From Desulfobacter postgatei 2ac9 (lineage in GTDB: Bacteria; Desulfobacterota; Desulfobacteria; Desulfobacterales; Desulfobacteraceae), in the NCBI RefSeq assembly GCF_000233695.2, contig NZ_CM001488.1:1110792-1174791 (forward strand): a stretch of 64,000 nucleotides of DNA, given 5' to 3'. Below are positions 25,958 to 35,924 of the stretch, piece by piece; position 1 is the stretch's first letter; every line of letters begins with the position of its first letter. The position numbers and the translations under genes are program-made. Below the pieces are notes generated by a model. It had not been told where the DNA came from and made no database searches. It was given only the letters and a program-made list of their open reading frames with translations.

Positions 25958-26080
25958 ATGAGCTATATTTCTAAAAAAGATATTGCCAAGCTCGTGGGTA
26001 TAGTCCTGTTTGACCTGACAGCGACACCCGCAGTCTGTAAATTTGTCCTGAAAAATGATTTAGGCGTGCGTAAAGTTTGA
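25958..26080 (+). CDS. Possible 40-residue small protein
   Basis: A short ORF with a strong ribosome-binding site (GAGGAGA, 6-7 bases before ATG). The start MSYISKKDIAKLVGIVLF and end FVLKNDLGVRKV look like an amphipathic or partly buried helix. It ends 13 bases before the tRNA-Gly gene, which is on the other strand. No homolog is recognised; the upstream part of the gap (25818-25957) shows nothing else. Confidence 0.4.
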   Translation: MSYISKKDIAKLVGIVLFDLTATPAVCKFVLKNDLGVRKV

Positions 26081-26092
26081 TTTTTTTAAGGG

Positions 26093-26167
26093 TGGAGCGG
26101 GAAACGGGATTTGAACCCGCGACTTCGACCTTGGCAAGGTCGCACTCTACCACTGAGTTATTCCCGC
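26093..26167 (-). tRNA. tRNA-Gly (anticodon GCC)
   Basis: Read on the minus strand, the cloverleaf is complete: acceptor GCGGGAA with TTCCCGC, D stem ACTC/GAGT, anticodon stem CGACC/GGTCG around TTGCCAA (anticodon at 26135-26133), T loop GGTTCAAATCC, and an encoded CCA at 26095-26093. It decodes GGC and GGU. Confidence 0.97.
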
Positions 26168-26188
26168 TTACAGTTGAAAGGCGAACTA

Positions 26189-26217
26189 CTTTTATAAAAA
26201 AATATGCGCCTTGTCAA
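26189..26217 (-). promoter_or_regulatory. Promoter of tRNA-Gly
   Basis: TTGACA (26217-26212) with TAAAAG (26194-26189) at 17-base spacing, or TATAAA (26196-26191) at 15 bases, ending about 20 bases before the tRNA. The perfect -35 box fits a strong stable-RNA promoter. Confidence 0.5.
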
Positions 26218-26271
26218 GCAAATATTTAGCAACTATTCATAAAATTCGGATATACAGATGGAGACGGTCAA

Positions 26272-27264
26272 ATGACTTTGGGAAATACACTGGTCACTGG
26301 TGGCGGCGGTTTTCTGGGTAAAGCATTGGTCAGAAAATTAGTGGATAAAGGAGAGACTGTTTTTTCGTTTTCCCGGTCCCGGTATTCGGAGCTCGATAAA
26401 CTGGGCGTTTCCCAGATTCAGGGGGATCTGACAGATGCCGGTGCTGTGGCCAATGCCTTAAAAGGCATGGATACGGTGTTTCATACTGCGGCAAAACCCG
26501 GCATCTGGGGTGATTATGATGAGTATTTTCGTATTAATGTAACCGGAACCGTGCATGTCATTGACGCCTGCATGAAAAATAAGGTTGGGCAGCTGATTCA
26601 CACCAGTTCGCCTTCGGTGGTATTTGATGACAAAGATATGCACGGGGCCAATGAGTTTGTCCCCTATCCGGACAAATATCTGGCACCCTATCCTGAAACC
26701 AAGGCGCTGGCGGAAAAAGAGGTGATTAAGGCAGCGGGGAAGGGGCTTTCTGTAATCATTCTTCGGCCCCATTTGATTTGGGGGCCGGAAGATAATCACC
26801 TGCTGCCGGGTATTATCAGCCGGGCATCACGGCTGAAGATTATTGGTCCGGATAATGATCTTGTGGACACCATTTATGTGGATAATGCGGCCGATGCTCA
26901 CATCCTGGCCGCTGAAAAGTTGTCCCAAAACCCTGATCTGTCAGGAAACATATATTTTATCAGCCAGGATGCGCCCATATCCAAATGGACCCTTGCCAAT
27001 GCTTTTCTGGCCGCCGCAGGTTTGCCGCCCATTAAAGGGCATGTGTCCGGGAGTACGGCTTATGCGGTCGGGTGGCTCTTTGAGTTGATTTACCGAACCC
27101 TTGGTATTAAAAGGGACCCGCCCATGACCCGGTTTGCTGCCAAGGAGCTTGCTACCTCCCACTGGTTCGATATCAGCCGGGCAAAAAATGACCTGGATTA
27201 TGTGCCAAAGATTTCCACCCGGGAGGGTTTAAAACGCTTGGAGGCATGGTTGAGACCGGAATGA
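26272..27264 (+). CDS. OleD-like / 3-beta-hydroxysteroid dehydrogenase-type reductase
   Basis: A 330-residue extended short-chain dehydrogenase. The NAD(P)-binding motif is TGGGGFLG near residue 9 and the active site includes TSSPSV and YPETKALAE. HTAAKPGIWGDY and LRPHLIWGPED are typical of OleD, which reduces 2-alkyl-3-ketoalkanoates in long-chain olefin synthesis. OleA, OleB and OleC are not in the window, so the substrate is uncertain; sterol-like or other keto substrates are alternatives. Its stop overlaps the start of the next gene (ATGA). Confidence 0.85.
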   Translation: MTLGNTLVTGGGGFLGKALVRKLVDKGETVFSFSRSRYSELDKLGVSQIQGDLTDAGAVANALKGMDTVFHTAAKPGIWGDYDEYFRINVTGTVHVIDACMKNKVGQLIHTSSPSVVFDDKDMHGANEFVPYPDKYLAPYPETKALAEKEVIKAAGKGLSVIILRPHLIWGPEDNHLLPGIISRASRLKIIGPDNDLVDTIYVDNAADAHILAAEKLSQNPDLSGNIYFISQDAPISKWTLANAFLAAAGLPPIKGHVSGSTAYAVGWLFELIYRTLGIKRDPPMTRFAAKELATSHWFDISRAKNDLDYVPKISTREGLKRLEAWLRPE

Positions 27265-28541
27265 AGTCGATGACATCTTTTTCATTTTCGTTCCCGCAAT
27301 TTCGAGCCAAGGCACTTCGGGTGCTTTATAAGGCGGCCAAGGGGTATCAACGGGACAGTTGTGCGTTGCGGGCATCTGCTTTGAGTCTGTACACCCTTTT
27401 CAGTATTGTGCCGGTCATGGCCATGGCCTTTGGTGTTGCCAAAGGCTTCGGGTTTCAACACTTCCTTGAGGCAGAGGTGATTTCTTTGTTTCAAGGACGT
27501 GAAGAGATTGTCCAAAGTATCCTGGTTTTCACAAACAATTTGCTGGAGAAAACCCAGGGCGGGCTCATGGCCGTGCTTGGTGTTCTACTTCTTTTATACT
27601 CCCTGATTAAACTGATGTTTCATATCGAAGGTACATTCAACCGTATCTGGTGGGTCAGGGACGGCAGGCCTTTGATCAGAAAACTCACTGATTATCTGAG
27701 CATTGCCCTGGCAGCATGGCTTTTGGGTATTTTCTCCGGATCCGTAAACTTGTTTATGATTCCCCACCTGGAGTCTTTCTGGGCCTATCTTGGCGTTCCC
27801 ATTGATATTAAAGGCATTATTTCCTTTTTTCTCAGTGTGGTGCCCTATGTGGTCACCTGTTCGCTGTTCATGTTTTTTTATGTGATTATGCCCCATAAAA
27901 AGGTAAATTTCAGAGCAGCAGCAGCAGGCGCTGTGTTTGCAGGCACCCTGTTTCAAATTATCCAGACCGCCTTTTTAAAGTTTCAGGTTTTTGTTACGAC
28001 CTACAATGCCATCTATGGCAGTTTTGCCGCGTTGCCCATGTTTTTGATCTGGCTGCAGATTTCCTGGGGAGTACTGCTTTACGGGGCAGAAATCGCTTTT
28101 GAGTGGGAAAATATCGAAAATGCAAGAACCCCGGACCTGAGTTTGAATGCCATGAGCATTCGGGCCAGAAAACTTGCCATGCTTGAGATTGTCAAAGGAT
28201 GTGTGCTGCGCTTTGCAGAAAAAAAGCCCCCTGCTACGGATACCCGCATTGCAAGTGAACTGAACCTGCCCTTAACCATTGTACATTATCTTCTGAGGGT
28301 TCTAATAGATGCAGGTGTACTGTATTCAGTTAATCTTGAAGGCAATACAGCCGGATACACCCCGGCCATGGATATTGAGTGTATGAGTATCATGGATGTG
28401 CTTTGTGCCGTAGAGCATCAGGGGGATCCAAAGGCGTATACGGCAAGTACTCTGTTGGCACAGTCCTTAGAGGAGAGCCTGGAGAGGTTTGACAAAGCAG
28501 CTCGGGCATGTACGGGGGAGCGGTTGATTAAAGATATTTAA
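27261..28541 (+). CDS. YihY/BrkB family membrane protein
   Basis: A protein of about 426 residues with an N-terminal YihY domain of six membrane helices (starting at ALRASALSLYTLFSIVPVMAM, shown here as SLYTLFSIVPVMAM; later LPMFLIWLQISWGVLLYGAE). A C-terminal cytoplasmic region of about 130 residues has a winged-helix look (TRIASELNLPLTIVHYLLRV). The family was once called RNase BN wrongly; its function is unknown. ATG 27261 overlaps the stop of the reductase gene and gives a good coupling start; an earlier ATG at 27246 is possible. Confidence 0.88.
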   Translation: MKSMTSFSFSFPQFRAKALRVLYKAAKGYQRDSCALRASALSLYTLFSIVPVMAMAFGVAKGFGFQHFLEAEVISLFQGREEIVQSILVFTNNLLEKTQGGLMAVLGVLLLLYSLIKLMFHIEGTFNRIWWVRDGRPLIRKLTDYLSIALAAWLLGIFSGSVNLFMIPHLESFWAYLGVPIDIKGIISFFLSVVPYVVTCSLFMFFYVIMPHKKVNFRAAAAGAVFAGTLFQIIQTAFLKFQVFVTTYNAIYGSFAALPMFLIWLQISWGVLLYGAEIAFEWENIENARTPDLSLNAMSIRARKLAMLEIVKGCVLRFAEKKPPATDTRIASELNLPLTIVHYLLRVLIDAGVLYSVNLEGNTAGYTPAMDIECMSIMDVLCAVEHQGDPKAYTASTLLAQSLEESLERFDKAARACTGERLIKDI

Positions 28542-28548
28542 AAACAGA

Positions 28549-29445
28549 TCAGTTAACGGCTGTGGTGATTTTGAAAAATTCCTTGATCTGCGGTTCTTGG
28601 GTCTTTAGCAGCTCTATGATCTTCATCATTGCAGATTCATTAATGCCGATTTTTTGGGGCGCATTTTTGATGGTAACAGGAACCGGATTGCCGGAATGTC
28701 CCAGTTGGGCTTTTTGTGTAAGATAATCTGCAAGATTGATGATCAGTGCATGATGCCGATATTTAACCGGCGCCGATTCCGGGGCATGATGAAACCTGCA
28801 GGGCAGAATAATGGATGCAGGAAAATTCCACCGTGTCATCAAAAGGGCGGATAATGCTGCATGGTCCAGCTTGAACAGACTGTTTTCGCTGAAATAAAGG
28901 GGACGCCTGTTTTCGAGTGCGTACTGCCGGACTTCATTATATTCTTTTTTAAAATAGATCGAAAAAATGACCTTGCCCATATCATGGAGCAGGGCCGGGA
29001 TAAAGATTTTTCCGGCAATGCCCGGATTGGTCTGCTTTGCTATCTGCTTTGAGGCCGTGGCCACGCCGATGCCGTGCATCCACAATGCTTTCATGTCAAG
29101 GCTGAGGCCTGAAATTTCCGATACGCTGGATAAGATTCCCATGCCTAGGGCAATACCGATGATTTCATCAAACCCGATAACGGAAATGGCCCGTTTAAGG
29201 GTATCGACTTTATTTTTCTGTGCATAATACATGGAATTTGCAAGCTTGAGCAGCTTATTGGTCATGCCTAGGTCATATGAAATGAGTGCAGCTAAGGCTT
29301 CAGTGGTGGTTTTTTCGTCAGAAGCGGCCCGGATCAGGTTATGTATAACAGCCGGGAGTGCGGGTAAATCGCTTTCCCTTTTTTGAACCATTTCAAGAAT
29401 GCGTTCTTTTATTTTCATTAAATGCAGATTGTCTGTGCTGTTCAA
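28549..29445 (-). CDS. HDOD-domain signalling protein
   Basis: A 298-residue protein that is almost entirely an HDOD domain, a degenerate HD phosphohydrolase fold used as a signalling scaffold. It opens with LPALPAVIHNLIRAASD, has LLKLANSMYY and the family ISVIGFDEIIGIALG, and keeps an HD pair in LLHDMGKVIF near residue 150. Such proteins link nucleotide second messengers or redox signals to motility and other outputs. It overlaps the fxsA gene by 4 bases and lies at the end of the long minus-strand run from argC. Confidence 0.9.
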   Translation of the reverse strand: MNSTDNLHLMKIKERILEMVQKRESDLPALPAVIHNLIRAASDEKTTTEALAALISYDLGMTNKLLKLANSMYYAQKNKVDTLKRAISVIGFDEIIGIALGMGILSSVSEISGLSLDMKALWMHGIGVATASKQIAKQTNPGIAGKIFIPALLHDMGKVIFSIYFKKEYNEVRQYALENRRPLYFSENSLFKLDHAALSALLMTRWNFPASIILPCRFHHAPESAPVKYRHHALIINLADYLTQKAQLGHSGNPVPVTIKNAPQKIGINESAMMKIIELLKTQEPQIKEFFKITTAVN

Positions 29446-29837
29446 TGAAATCGGGTGATGTTAATGCTTCCGTTGGCTGTCATGTCGTCAATTTTTTTTC
29501 GTAAATAACGTTTAAAGGTGTTTCGAGTGGGGGGCCATAACAGCAAAAGACCTGCCGTGTCCGTTAAAAGCCCGGGCGTAATGAGCAATAATCCGGCAAT
29601 GAGGATGATAAAGGCATCTAACAGTTCTTCGGCCGGCATACGTCCCTGGTTTAAATTCTGACGCACCTTTATCATGGTGTTCAATCCTTCCATTCGGGCA
29701 AGATAGGCGCCGATGAAGCCGGTTACAATGACCAGTATTACGGTGTTTAACCCGCCTATAATACCCCCAAGATGGATAAGGATATATAATTCAGCCACAG
29801 GGATAAGGGTAAAACATAAAAACAGTCTGAACAGCAT
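29442..29837 (-). CDS. fxsA: FxsA family membrane protein
   Basis: A 131-residue membrane protein of the FxsA family, whose overproduction relieves phage F exclusion in E. coli. Helices: LFLCFTLIPVAELYILIHLG, LNTVILVIVTGFIGAYLAR and DAFIILIAGLLLITPGLLTD, the last including the family GLLLITPGLLTD motif. Its normal role is unknown. Confidence 0.9.
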   Translation of the reverse strand: MLFRLFLCFTLIPVAELYILIHLGGIIGGLNTVILVIVTGFIGAYLARMEGLNTMIKVRQNLNQGRMPAEELLDAFIILIAGLLLITPGLLTDTAGLLLLWPPTRNTFKRYLRKKIDDMTANGSINITRFH

Positions 29838-29916
29838 AGAATACTCCTAACTTAATTCATATCTTAACGAATAATGGCTATGAACCCGCAGTTGTCAAGG
29901 CAGAACAATCCATTGC

Positions 29917-30660
29917 TCATACGGCATCAGGAATATGACTTGGGGGTGAAATTGTTTTGATTTGGGGGAAAAGATGTCGTCCGGAGCGCCACAGGCCGTC
30001 CGATACTTTTTGATCAACACCGTGGTTTAACATGTCAAGAAACAGATCTCTGCTTATCTCCTGGGCCCCCATGCGAAGCAGATGGCCGGAGGTAACCTGG
30101 CAATCAATCATCCCAAACCCCTGTTTGTCAAGTTCCTGGGCCAGGGCCACAAGCGCAACCTTGGAGGCATTGGATACAAGGGAAAACATGGATTCTCCGA
30201 AAAACGCTTTCCCCAGGCTGACCCCGTACAGGCCTCCGGCCAGCTGGTCGCCCTGCCAGGCTTCCACGGAGTGGGCGAGCCCCATTTTGTGCAACGTGAT
30301 ATAGGCATCAATCATCTCATCGACCAGCCAGGTGCCTTCGGGTTTGTCTTGCCTGGGTTGTGAACAGGCAACAATAGTTTGTTCGAACGCGGTGTTGATC
30401 CTAATGGAAAAACACGCCTTTCGAATGGTTTTTTTCAAGCTTTTTGACATCCTGATTCTGGAAGGAAAAAGCACCGTCCGGGGATCAGGGGACCACCAGA
30501 GAACGGGTTCACTATTGGAAAACCATGGGAAAATACCGTTTCTATATGCCAGGATCAAACGCTTTGCGCAAAGATCCCCCCCAATACACAACAAACCATC
30601 GGACCGCGCCAGCCAGGCCGGCGGGAATTGACTTTTTTCAGATAATCTGAATAGGGGCAT
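29917..30660 (-). CDS. aat: Leucyl/phenylalanyl-tRNA-protein transferase
   Basis: A 247-residue enzyme that adds Leu or Phe to the N-terminal Lys or Arg of proteins and so marks them for ClpS/ClpAP. Diagnostic motifs are NGIFPWF, WWSPDPRTVLFP, EGTWLVDEMIDAYI, GLAHSVEAW and GKAFFGESMFS. Its ATG overlaps the clpA stop (TGATG), so it is translated from the clpS-clpA transcript. Confidence 0.97.
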   Translation of the reverse strand: MPLFRLSEKSQFPPAWLARSDGLLCIGGDLCAKRLILAYRNGIFPWFSNSEPVLWWSPDPRTVLFPSRIRMSKSLKKTIRKACFSIRINTAFEQTIVACSQPRQDKPEGTWLVDEMIDAYITLHKMGLAHSVEAWQGDQLAGGLYGVSLGKAFFGESMFSLVSNASKVALVALAQELDKQGFGMIDCQVTSGHLLRMGAQEISRDLFLDMLNHGVDQKVSDGLWRSGRHLFPQIKTISPPSHIPDAV

Positions 30661-32921
30661 CAGACCGATTTGATATTAAATGTGAGTTCTCCGTTCTTTA
30701 GGCCTACGGAGATTTTGCCTCCTTTTTCAAGCTTGCCGAAAAGAATTTCATCGGTGAGCTTGTCTTTGATTTCGGTTTGGATAAGGCGGGCCAAAGGCCG
30801 GGCACCGAATTTGGGATCATAACCTTTTTTGGCCAGATGGGCCCGGGCGTCGGCTGAATAGCTTAAAGAAATCCCCTGGCCAGTGAGCATCTCTTTAAGC
30901 TCCTTCATGTTCTTGTCCACAATCAGCTCCATCACCTTCTCAGATAAATGGTTAAACTGAACAATACCGTCAAGGCGGTTTCGAAATTCCGGACTGAAGG
31001 TGTTTTTCACCGCTTTCATGCCCTGGGAGTCGGAATTGGCGTTTTGTGATCCAAACCCGATGCTGTTGATGCTCATTTCCCTGGCCCCGGCATTGGAGGT
31101 CATGATAATGATCACATTTCTGAAATCAGCGGATTTACCATTATTGTCAGTAAGTGTGGCATAATCCATGACCTGGAGAAGAATGTTGTAAAGGTCCATA
31201 TGGGCCTTTTCAATTTCATCCAGAAGAAGCACACAATGGGGATGCTTGCGGATATTGTCGGTTAAAATGCCCCCCTGTTCAAATCCCACATATCCCGGAG
31301 GCGCACCAATGAGCCTGGATACGGCATGCTTTTCCATGTATTCGCTCATGTCAAAGCGTAAAAATTTAATGCCCATGTTGGCGGCCAGCTGTCTGGCCAC
31401 CTCGGTTTTGCCGACCCCTGTGGGGCCCATGAAAAGAAAGGAACCAATGGGATGGTCCGGCGCTGCAAGTCCGGCCCGGGATCTTTTAATCGCCGTGGTC
31501 AGGGTTTCAATGGCATCGTCCTGGCCAAAAATAACGCTGAGCAGTTTGCCGGGCAAAGATTCCAGGGAAGACTTGTCTGCCGCAGTCATACTGGATACCG
31601 GCACCTTGGCTATTTTAGCCACGATTTTTTCAATATCCTTGGGGCTGACGGTTTTACGCCGGCCGTCAGCCGTAAGTTTTAAAAAGGCTCCAGCCTCGTC
31701 AATAACGTCAATTGCCTTGTCCGGTAAGAACCGGTCATTGATGTATTTATCTGACAGGTAGGCCGCAGCTTCAATGCTTTTATCCGGGTATTTCAAGCCA
31801 TGGTGTTCCTCGTAGCAGGTTCGCAGGCCTTTAAGAATTTCAACCGTATCCTCAACGCTGGGCTCGGCCACTTCGATTTTTTCAAACCGTCGGGAAAAGG
31901 CCCGGTCTTTTTCAAAATGGTTTTTGTATTCTTCATAGGTGGTGGTGCCGATACACTTGATGTCGCCTGAGGATAACGCCGGTTTGAGGATGTTGGAAGC
32001 ATCCATGGAGCCTGATGTGGTCGCCCCGGCACCCACAACCGTATGGATTTCATCAATCACCAGAAGCGCATTTTCCTTTTCTTCCAATGCGGAGATGACA
32101 TCCTTGAGGCGTTGTTCAAAATCGCCCCTGTATTTGGTGCCGGCTAAAAGCGCGCCCATATCCAGGGAGTACAGTTCACAGTTTTTAAGCAGATCCGGCA
32201 CGGTCTTATCGTTTATTTTCAATGCCAGGCCTTCTGCAATGGCTGTCTTTCCAACGCCGGGATCCCCCACGAGGATGGGGTTGTTTTTCCGCCGCCGGCA
32301 AAGTACCTGCATGACCCGTTCGGTTTCAAGCGCTCTGCCGATAAGGGGATCAATCTTATTGTCCTGGGCCCGTTTGATCAGATCGGAAGTGAATAAAGCC
32401 AGCGGATCTTTTTTCTTCTGACGCCTGGTTTTTGGGTCGGCCTGGTGGAAAAGCTGCTGGGGCTTGTCGCCATCAGGTGTCTCTTTTTTTTCTTTATCTC
32501 CATCGTGGGAGATGAGCCTGAGTACATCCAGCCGGGTAATCCCTTCAGATTCCAGATAAAAAGCGGCATGGGAATCCTTTTCCTGAAAAATGGATGCCAG
32601 GATATCTCCGAGATTTACCTCTGATTTTTCAGCGGATCTGGCATGATTGATGGCACGCTGAATCATCCGCTGGAAGCCGATGGTCTGCTGGAGTACATAT
32701 TCTTCGCTGGTCTCTATTTTGGTCAGTTTTTCATCAAAGAATTTTTCAAGATCCTCTTTGATGTGCTCGGGGCTGCCACCACATTTTTCAATAGTTTCAA
32801 GGCCTGCTTCATGATTGACAATGGCGTAAAGAACATGTTCGACGCAGACATATTCATGTCTTCTTTTTTTAGCTTCCCGAACGGCAAATCCGAGTGCTGT
32901 GGATAGTTCTTTGCTGATCAT
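30660..32921 (-). CDS. clpA: ATP-dependent Clp protease ATPase subunit ClpA
   Basis: A 753-residue AAA+ unfoldase that feeds substrates to ClpP. It has the N domain (SKELSTALGFAVREAKKR), the first Walker A GDPGVGKTAIAEGLA with Walker B in LLVIDEIH near residue 285, and the second Walker A GPTGVGKTEVARQLA with Walker B LLLDEIEKAH. The ClpP-contact IGF loop (SIGFGS near residue 635) is present and no ClpB-type middle domain is present. clpP itself is not in the window. clpS lies 5 bases upstream. Confidence 0.97.
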   Translation of the reverse strand: MISKELSTALGFAVREAKKRRHEYVCVEHVLYAIVNHEAGLETIEKCGGSPEHIKEDLEKFFDEKLTKIETSEEYVLQQTIGFQRMIQRAINHARSAEKSEVNLGDILASIFQEKDSHAAFYLESEGITRLDVLRLISHDGDKEKKETPDGDKPQQLFHQADPKTRRQKKKDPLALFTSDLIKRAQDNKIDPLIGRALETERVMQVLCRRRKNNPILVGDPGVGKTAIAEGLALKINDKTVPDLLKNCELYSLDMGALLAGTKYRGDFEQRLKDVISALEEKENALLVIDEIHTVVGAGATTSGSMDASNILKPALSSGDIKCIGTTTYEEYKNHFEKDRAFSRRFEKIEVAEPSVEDTVEILKGLRTCYEEHHGLKYPDKSIEAAAYLSDKYINDRFLPDKAIDVIDEAGAFLKLTADGRRKTVSPKDIEKIVAKIAKVPVSSMTAADKSSLESLPGKLLSVIFGQDDAIETLTTAIKRSRAGLAAPDHPIGSFLFMGPTGVGKTEVARQLAANMGIKFLRFDMSEYMEKHAVSRLIGAPPGYVGFEQGGILTDNIRKHPHCVLLLDEIEKAHMDLYNILLQVMDYATLTDNNGKSADFRNVIIIMTSNAGAREMSINSIGFGSQNANSDSQGMKAVKNTFSPEFRNRLDGIVQFNHLSEKVMELIVDKNMKELKEMLTGQGISLSYSADARAHLAKKGYDPKFGARPLARLIQTEIKDKLTDEILFGKLEKGGKISVGLKNGELTFNIKSV

Positions 32922-32925
32922 ATAT

Positions 32926-33234
32926 TTACTCCTTTTCCATTGTACTTTTTAAGGGAAACCCTTTGCTGCTTGCCAGATTATGCACAGTCTGAACTTTTGT
33001 TTCCGCTATTTCCCGGGGATAAATACCGCACACGGCCTTTCCCTTATTATGTATATTAAGCATTATTTGTGTGGCTTTTTCAAGAGATTTTCCGAATACC
33101 CGGACCAGGATCTCCACCACAAAATCCATGGTTGTATAATCGTCATTGTGCAAAAGCACCTTATACATGGGCGGATGATCCTCACTTGTGTCATGGGATA
33201 TTTTGGGTTGGGTTTTAGAATCAGTGGATGTCAT
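32926..33234 (-). CDS. clpS: ClpS adaptor
   Basis: A 102-residue N-recognin that delivers proteins with bulky hydrophobic N-termini to ClpA. The binding-pocket segment YKVLLHNDDYTTMDFVVEIL contains the invariant HNDDYT and the Asp/Met pocket residues; IMLNIHNKGKAVCG follows. A flexible N-terminus of about 20 residues is normal. It begins the clpS-clpA-aat unit. Confidence 0.97.
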   Translation of the reverse strand: MTSTDSKTQPKISHDTSEDHPPMYKVLLHNDDYTTMDFVVEILVRVFGKSLEKATQIMLNIHNKGKAVCGIYPREIAETKVQTVHNLASSKGFPLKSTMEKE

Positions 33235-33263
33235 ACCTTAACCTTAGGTTCAATTGACCATTA

Positions 33264-35789
33264 TTATTGCCCGCAGCATTTCTTATATTTTTTGCCGGAA
33301 CCACAGGGGCAGGGGGTGTTTCTTTGGACCTTTTCAGATGAGCGCCTCACCGGCTGTTTGGGCGCGGATTCGTCAGAATGGGAAGAAAAGCTCAGGTCCT
33401 GCTGTTCTTCCTGTTTCATCTGCTCAACCTGAGTGGGAGAGGCGATCTGGATTTTAAACAGGATATCCACCACTTCCTTTTTGATCCGATTCATCAGGTC
33501 CTGGAACATATCAAACCCTTCTTTTTTATAGATACGTAAAGGATCCTGCTGGGCATATCCCCGAAGACCGATGCCTTCCTTTAGGTGGTCCATGTTCAAA
33601 AGATGCTCCTTCCATCGGGTGTCCACGGTCTGAAGGATAATAAACCGTTCAACGTGGCGTATGATTTCAGGGCCGTACATCTCTTCTCTTTTCCGGTATT
33701 GATCCAGGGCCGCATCAAATATAAATTGTCCCAGCTGATCGGCGGAAAAATTTTCCTGCACAGGTTCATCCAAGGATAAATCCATATTGAACTGCCCTTT
33801 GATCGCTGAAGAAAGTCCTTCCAGATCCCACTCCTTAAGTGCTGTTTTATCTACAACAAATCCTTCCACAAGGTCATAGGATACATCTTCCATCATATCG
33901 TGGGCTACTTGTTTGAGATCTTTGGATGCCAGTGCCTGGCGGCGCTGGCGGTAAATGATCTCACGCTGCTGGTTCATCACATCGTCATATTCAAGCAGGT
34001 GCTTTCTGATTTCAAAATTGTGTCCTTCCACCTTGGACTGGGCGTTTTCGATAGCTTTGGAAATAAATTTATGCTCAATGTGCTCGCCATCTTCAATGCC
34101 CAGTCGGTCCATGACGGCATGGATACGGTCTCCGCCAAAAATTCTGAGCAGATCGTCTTCCAGACTTAAATAAAACCGGGAACTTCCCGGATCTCCCTGG
34201 CGACCGGACCGCCCCCTCAACTGGTTGTCAATACGCCGGGATTCATGGCGGGATGTGCCGAGAATATGAAGGCCGCCAAGTTCTTTTACCCCTTCTCCCA
34301 GCTTGATGTCCGTACCACGCCCGGCCATGTTGGTGGAGATGGTCACAGCGCCTTTCTGGCCCGCATTTGCCACAATTTCCGCCTCTTCCTTGTGGTGCTT
34401 GGCATTAAGAACATTATGCGGAATCCCTTTTTTCTTGAGCTTTTCACTTAGGGATTCGGAGACATCAATGGAAATGGTACCCACCAGCACAGGCTGTCCT
34501 TTTTTATGCAGCCGGATAATCTCCTTGATGGCGGCATCGTATTTTTCCTTCTGGGTCTTGTAAATCAGGTCCGCCCGGTCGTCACGCACCATAGGCTTGT
34601 GGGTGGGAATGACCAGCACATCCAGATTATAAATTTTTTTAAATTCCTCTGCTTCCGTATCCGCTGTTCCGGTCATGCCCGACAGCTTGTCATACATCCT
34701 GAAGTAGTTCTGGAAGGTGATGGAAGCAAGGGTTTGGTTTTCATTCTCAATTTTAACCCCCTCTTTGGCCTCAAGGGCTTGGTGAAGACCTTCCGAGTAA
34801 CGACGGCCACTCATAAGCCGGCCTGTAAATTCATCCACAATGACGACCTGACCGTTTTTTACAATGTAGTCTGTGTCTCGTTTGAAAATTACATGGGCCT
34901 TTAAAGCCTGATTAAGGTGGTGCAGGAGTTCAATATTGGCCGGATCATAAAGATTCTCCACATTGAGCAGCGCTTCACCCTTTGCAATGCCCTCTTCGGT
35001 AAGGGACACGGTTTTTGATTCTTCATCCAGGGTATAGTCGGTATCTTTTTTAAATGCCGGGATAATCGCATTGGCGTGGGTGTAGAGATGGGTCGATTTT
35101 TCAGCCGGACCTGAAATAATCAAAGGGGTTCTTGCCTCGTCAATGAGAATGGAATCCACTTCGTCCACAATGGCAAAGTGCAGATCTCTCTGGGCCAGCT
35201 CTTCGGGATCGAATTTCATGTTGTCCCGCAGGTAGTCAAAACCAAATTCATTATTGGTACCGTATGTGATATCTGCGGTATAGGCCTGTTTGCGTTCCTG
35301 TGATCCCATGTCATGCAGGATGACGCCTACAGTCAGTCCTAAAAATTCATACACCTGGGACATCCATTCCGCGTCACGCCTGGCCAGATAGTCATTGACC
35401 GTAACAATGTGAACACCTTTGCCCGTAAGGGCATTCAGGTAGGCGGGCAGGGTGGACATCAAGGTTTTACCTTCACCGGTTTTCATCTCTGCAATAGTAC
35501 CGCGGTGCAATGCAATGCCCCCAATGAGTTGGACATCGTAATGACGCAGCCCAAGGGTGCGCACCGATGCCTCTCTGACCAGAGCAAAGGCTTCTGGAAG
35601 AATGTCTTCCAGGGTCTCTCCCTTTGCCAGTCGGCTTTTAAACTCAGTTGTTTTTTCACCTATCCGGGTATCTGATAAAGCCTGCATTTGGGGCTCAAAT
35701 TCGTTTATTTTGTCAATAATCGGCTGAATTTTTTTAAGGGTCCTGTCATTGTTGGAGCCGAAAAGTTTAGTAAGAAAAGTGAGTAACAT
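33264..35789 (-). CDS. secA: Protein translocase ATPase SecA
   Basis: An 841-residue preprotein translocase motor. Walker A is [10 protein letters not shown] near residue 100, Walker B lies in [16 protein letters not shown], and [15 protein letters not shown] and [13 protein letters not shown] mark the second ATPase half. The C-terminus has the SEC-C zinc motif ([13 protein letters not shown]) for SecB and membrane binding. It lies between the M23 peptidase and clpS genes on the same strand. Confidence 0.98.
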   Translation of the reverse strand: MLLTFLTKLFGSNNDRTLKKIQPIIDKINEFEPQMQALSDTRIGEKTTEFKSRLAKGETLEDILPEAFALVREASVRTLGLRHYDVQLIGGIALHRGTIAEMKTGEGKTLMSTLPAYLNALTGKGVHIVTVNDYLARRDAEWMSQVYEFLGLTVGVILHDMGSQERKQAYTADITYGTNNEFGFDYLRDNMKFDPEELAQRDLHFAIVDEVDSILIDEARTPLIISGPAEKSTHLYTHANAIIPAFKKDTDYTLDEESKTVSLTEEGIAKGEALLNVENLYDPANIELLHHLNQALKAHVIFKRDTDYIVKNGQVVIVDEFTGRLMSGRRYSEGLHQALEAKEGVKIENENQTLASITFQNYFRMYDKLSGMTGTADTEAEEFKKIYNLDVLVIPTHKPMVRDDRADLIYKTQKEKYDAAIKEIIRLHKKGQPVLVGTISIDVSESLSEKLKKKGIPHNVLNAKHHKEEAEIVANAGQKGAVTISTNMAGRGTDIKLGEGVKELGGLHILGTSRHESRRIDNQLRGRSGRQGDPGSSRFYLSLEDDLLRIFGGDRIHAVMDRLGIEDGEHIEHKFISKAIENAQSKVEGHNFEIRKHLLEYDDVMNQQREIIYRQRRQALASKDLKQVAHDMMEDVSYDLVEGFVVDKTALKEWDLEGLSSAIKGQFNMDLSLDEPVQENFSADQLGQFIFDAALDQYRKREEMYGPEIIRHVERFIILQTVDTRWKEHLLNMDHLKEGIGLRGYAQQDPLRIYKKEGFDMFQDLMNRIKKEVVDILFKIQIASPTQVEQMKQEEQQDLSFSSHSDESAPKQPVRRSSEKVQRNTPCPCGSGKKYKKCCGQ

Positions 35790-35924
35790 GTAAACGCTGC
35801 CTGTTTAAATTTTAAGGTCATTTAATTTGTTAGTACAACATATAAGCATTATTCCAGGAAATAAAAGAAAAAAAAATTCAGAATAGCCACGAATTTTTTT
35901 CTGGATAGGCGGAAATAGGGAACA

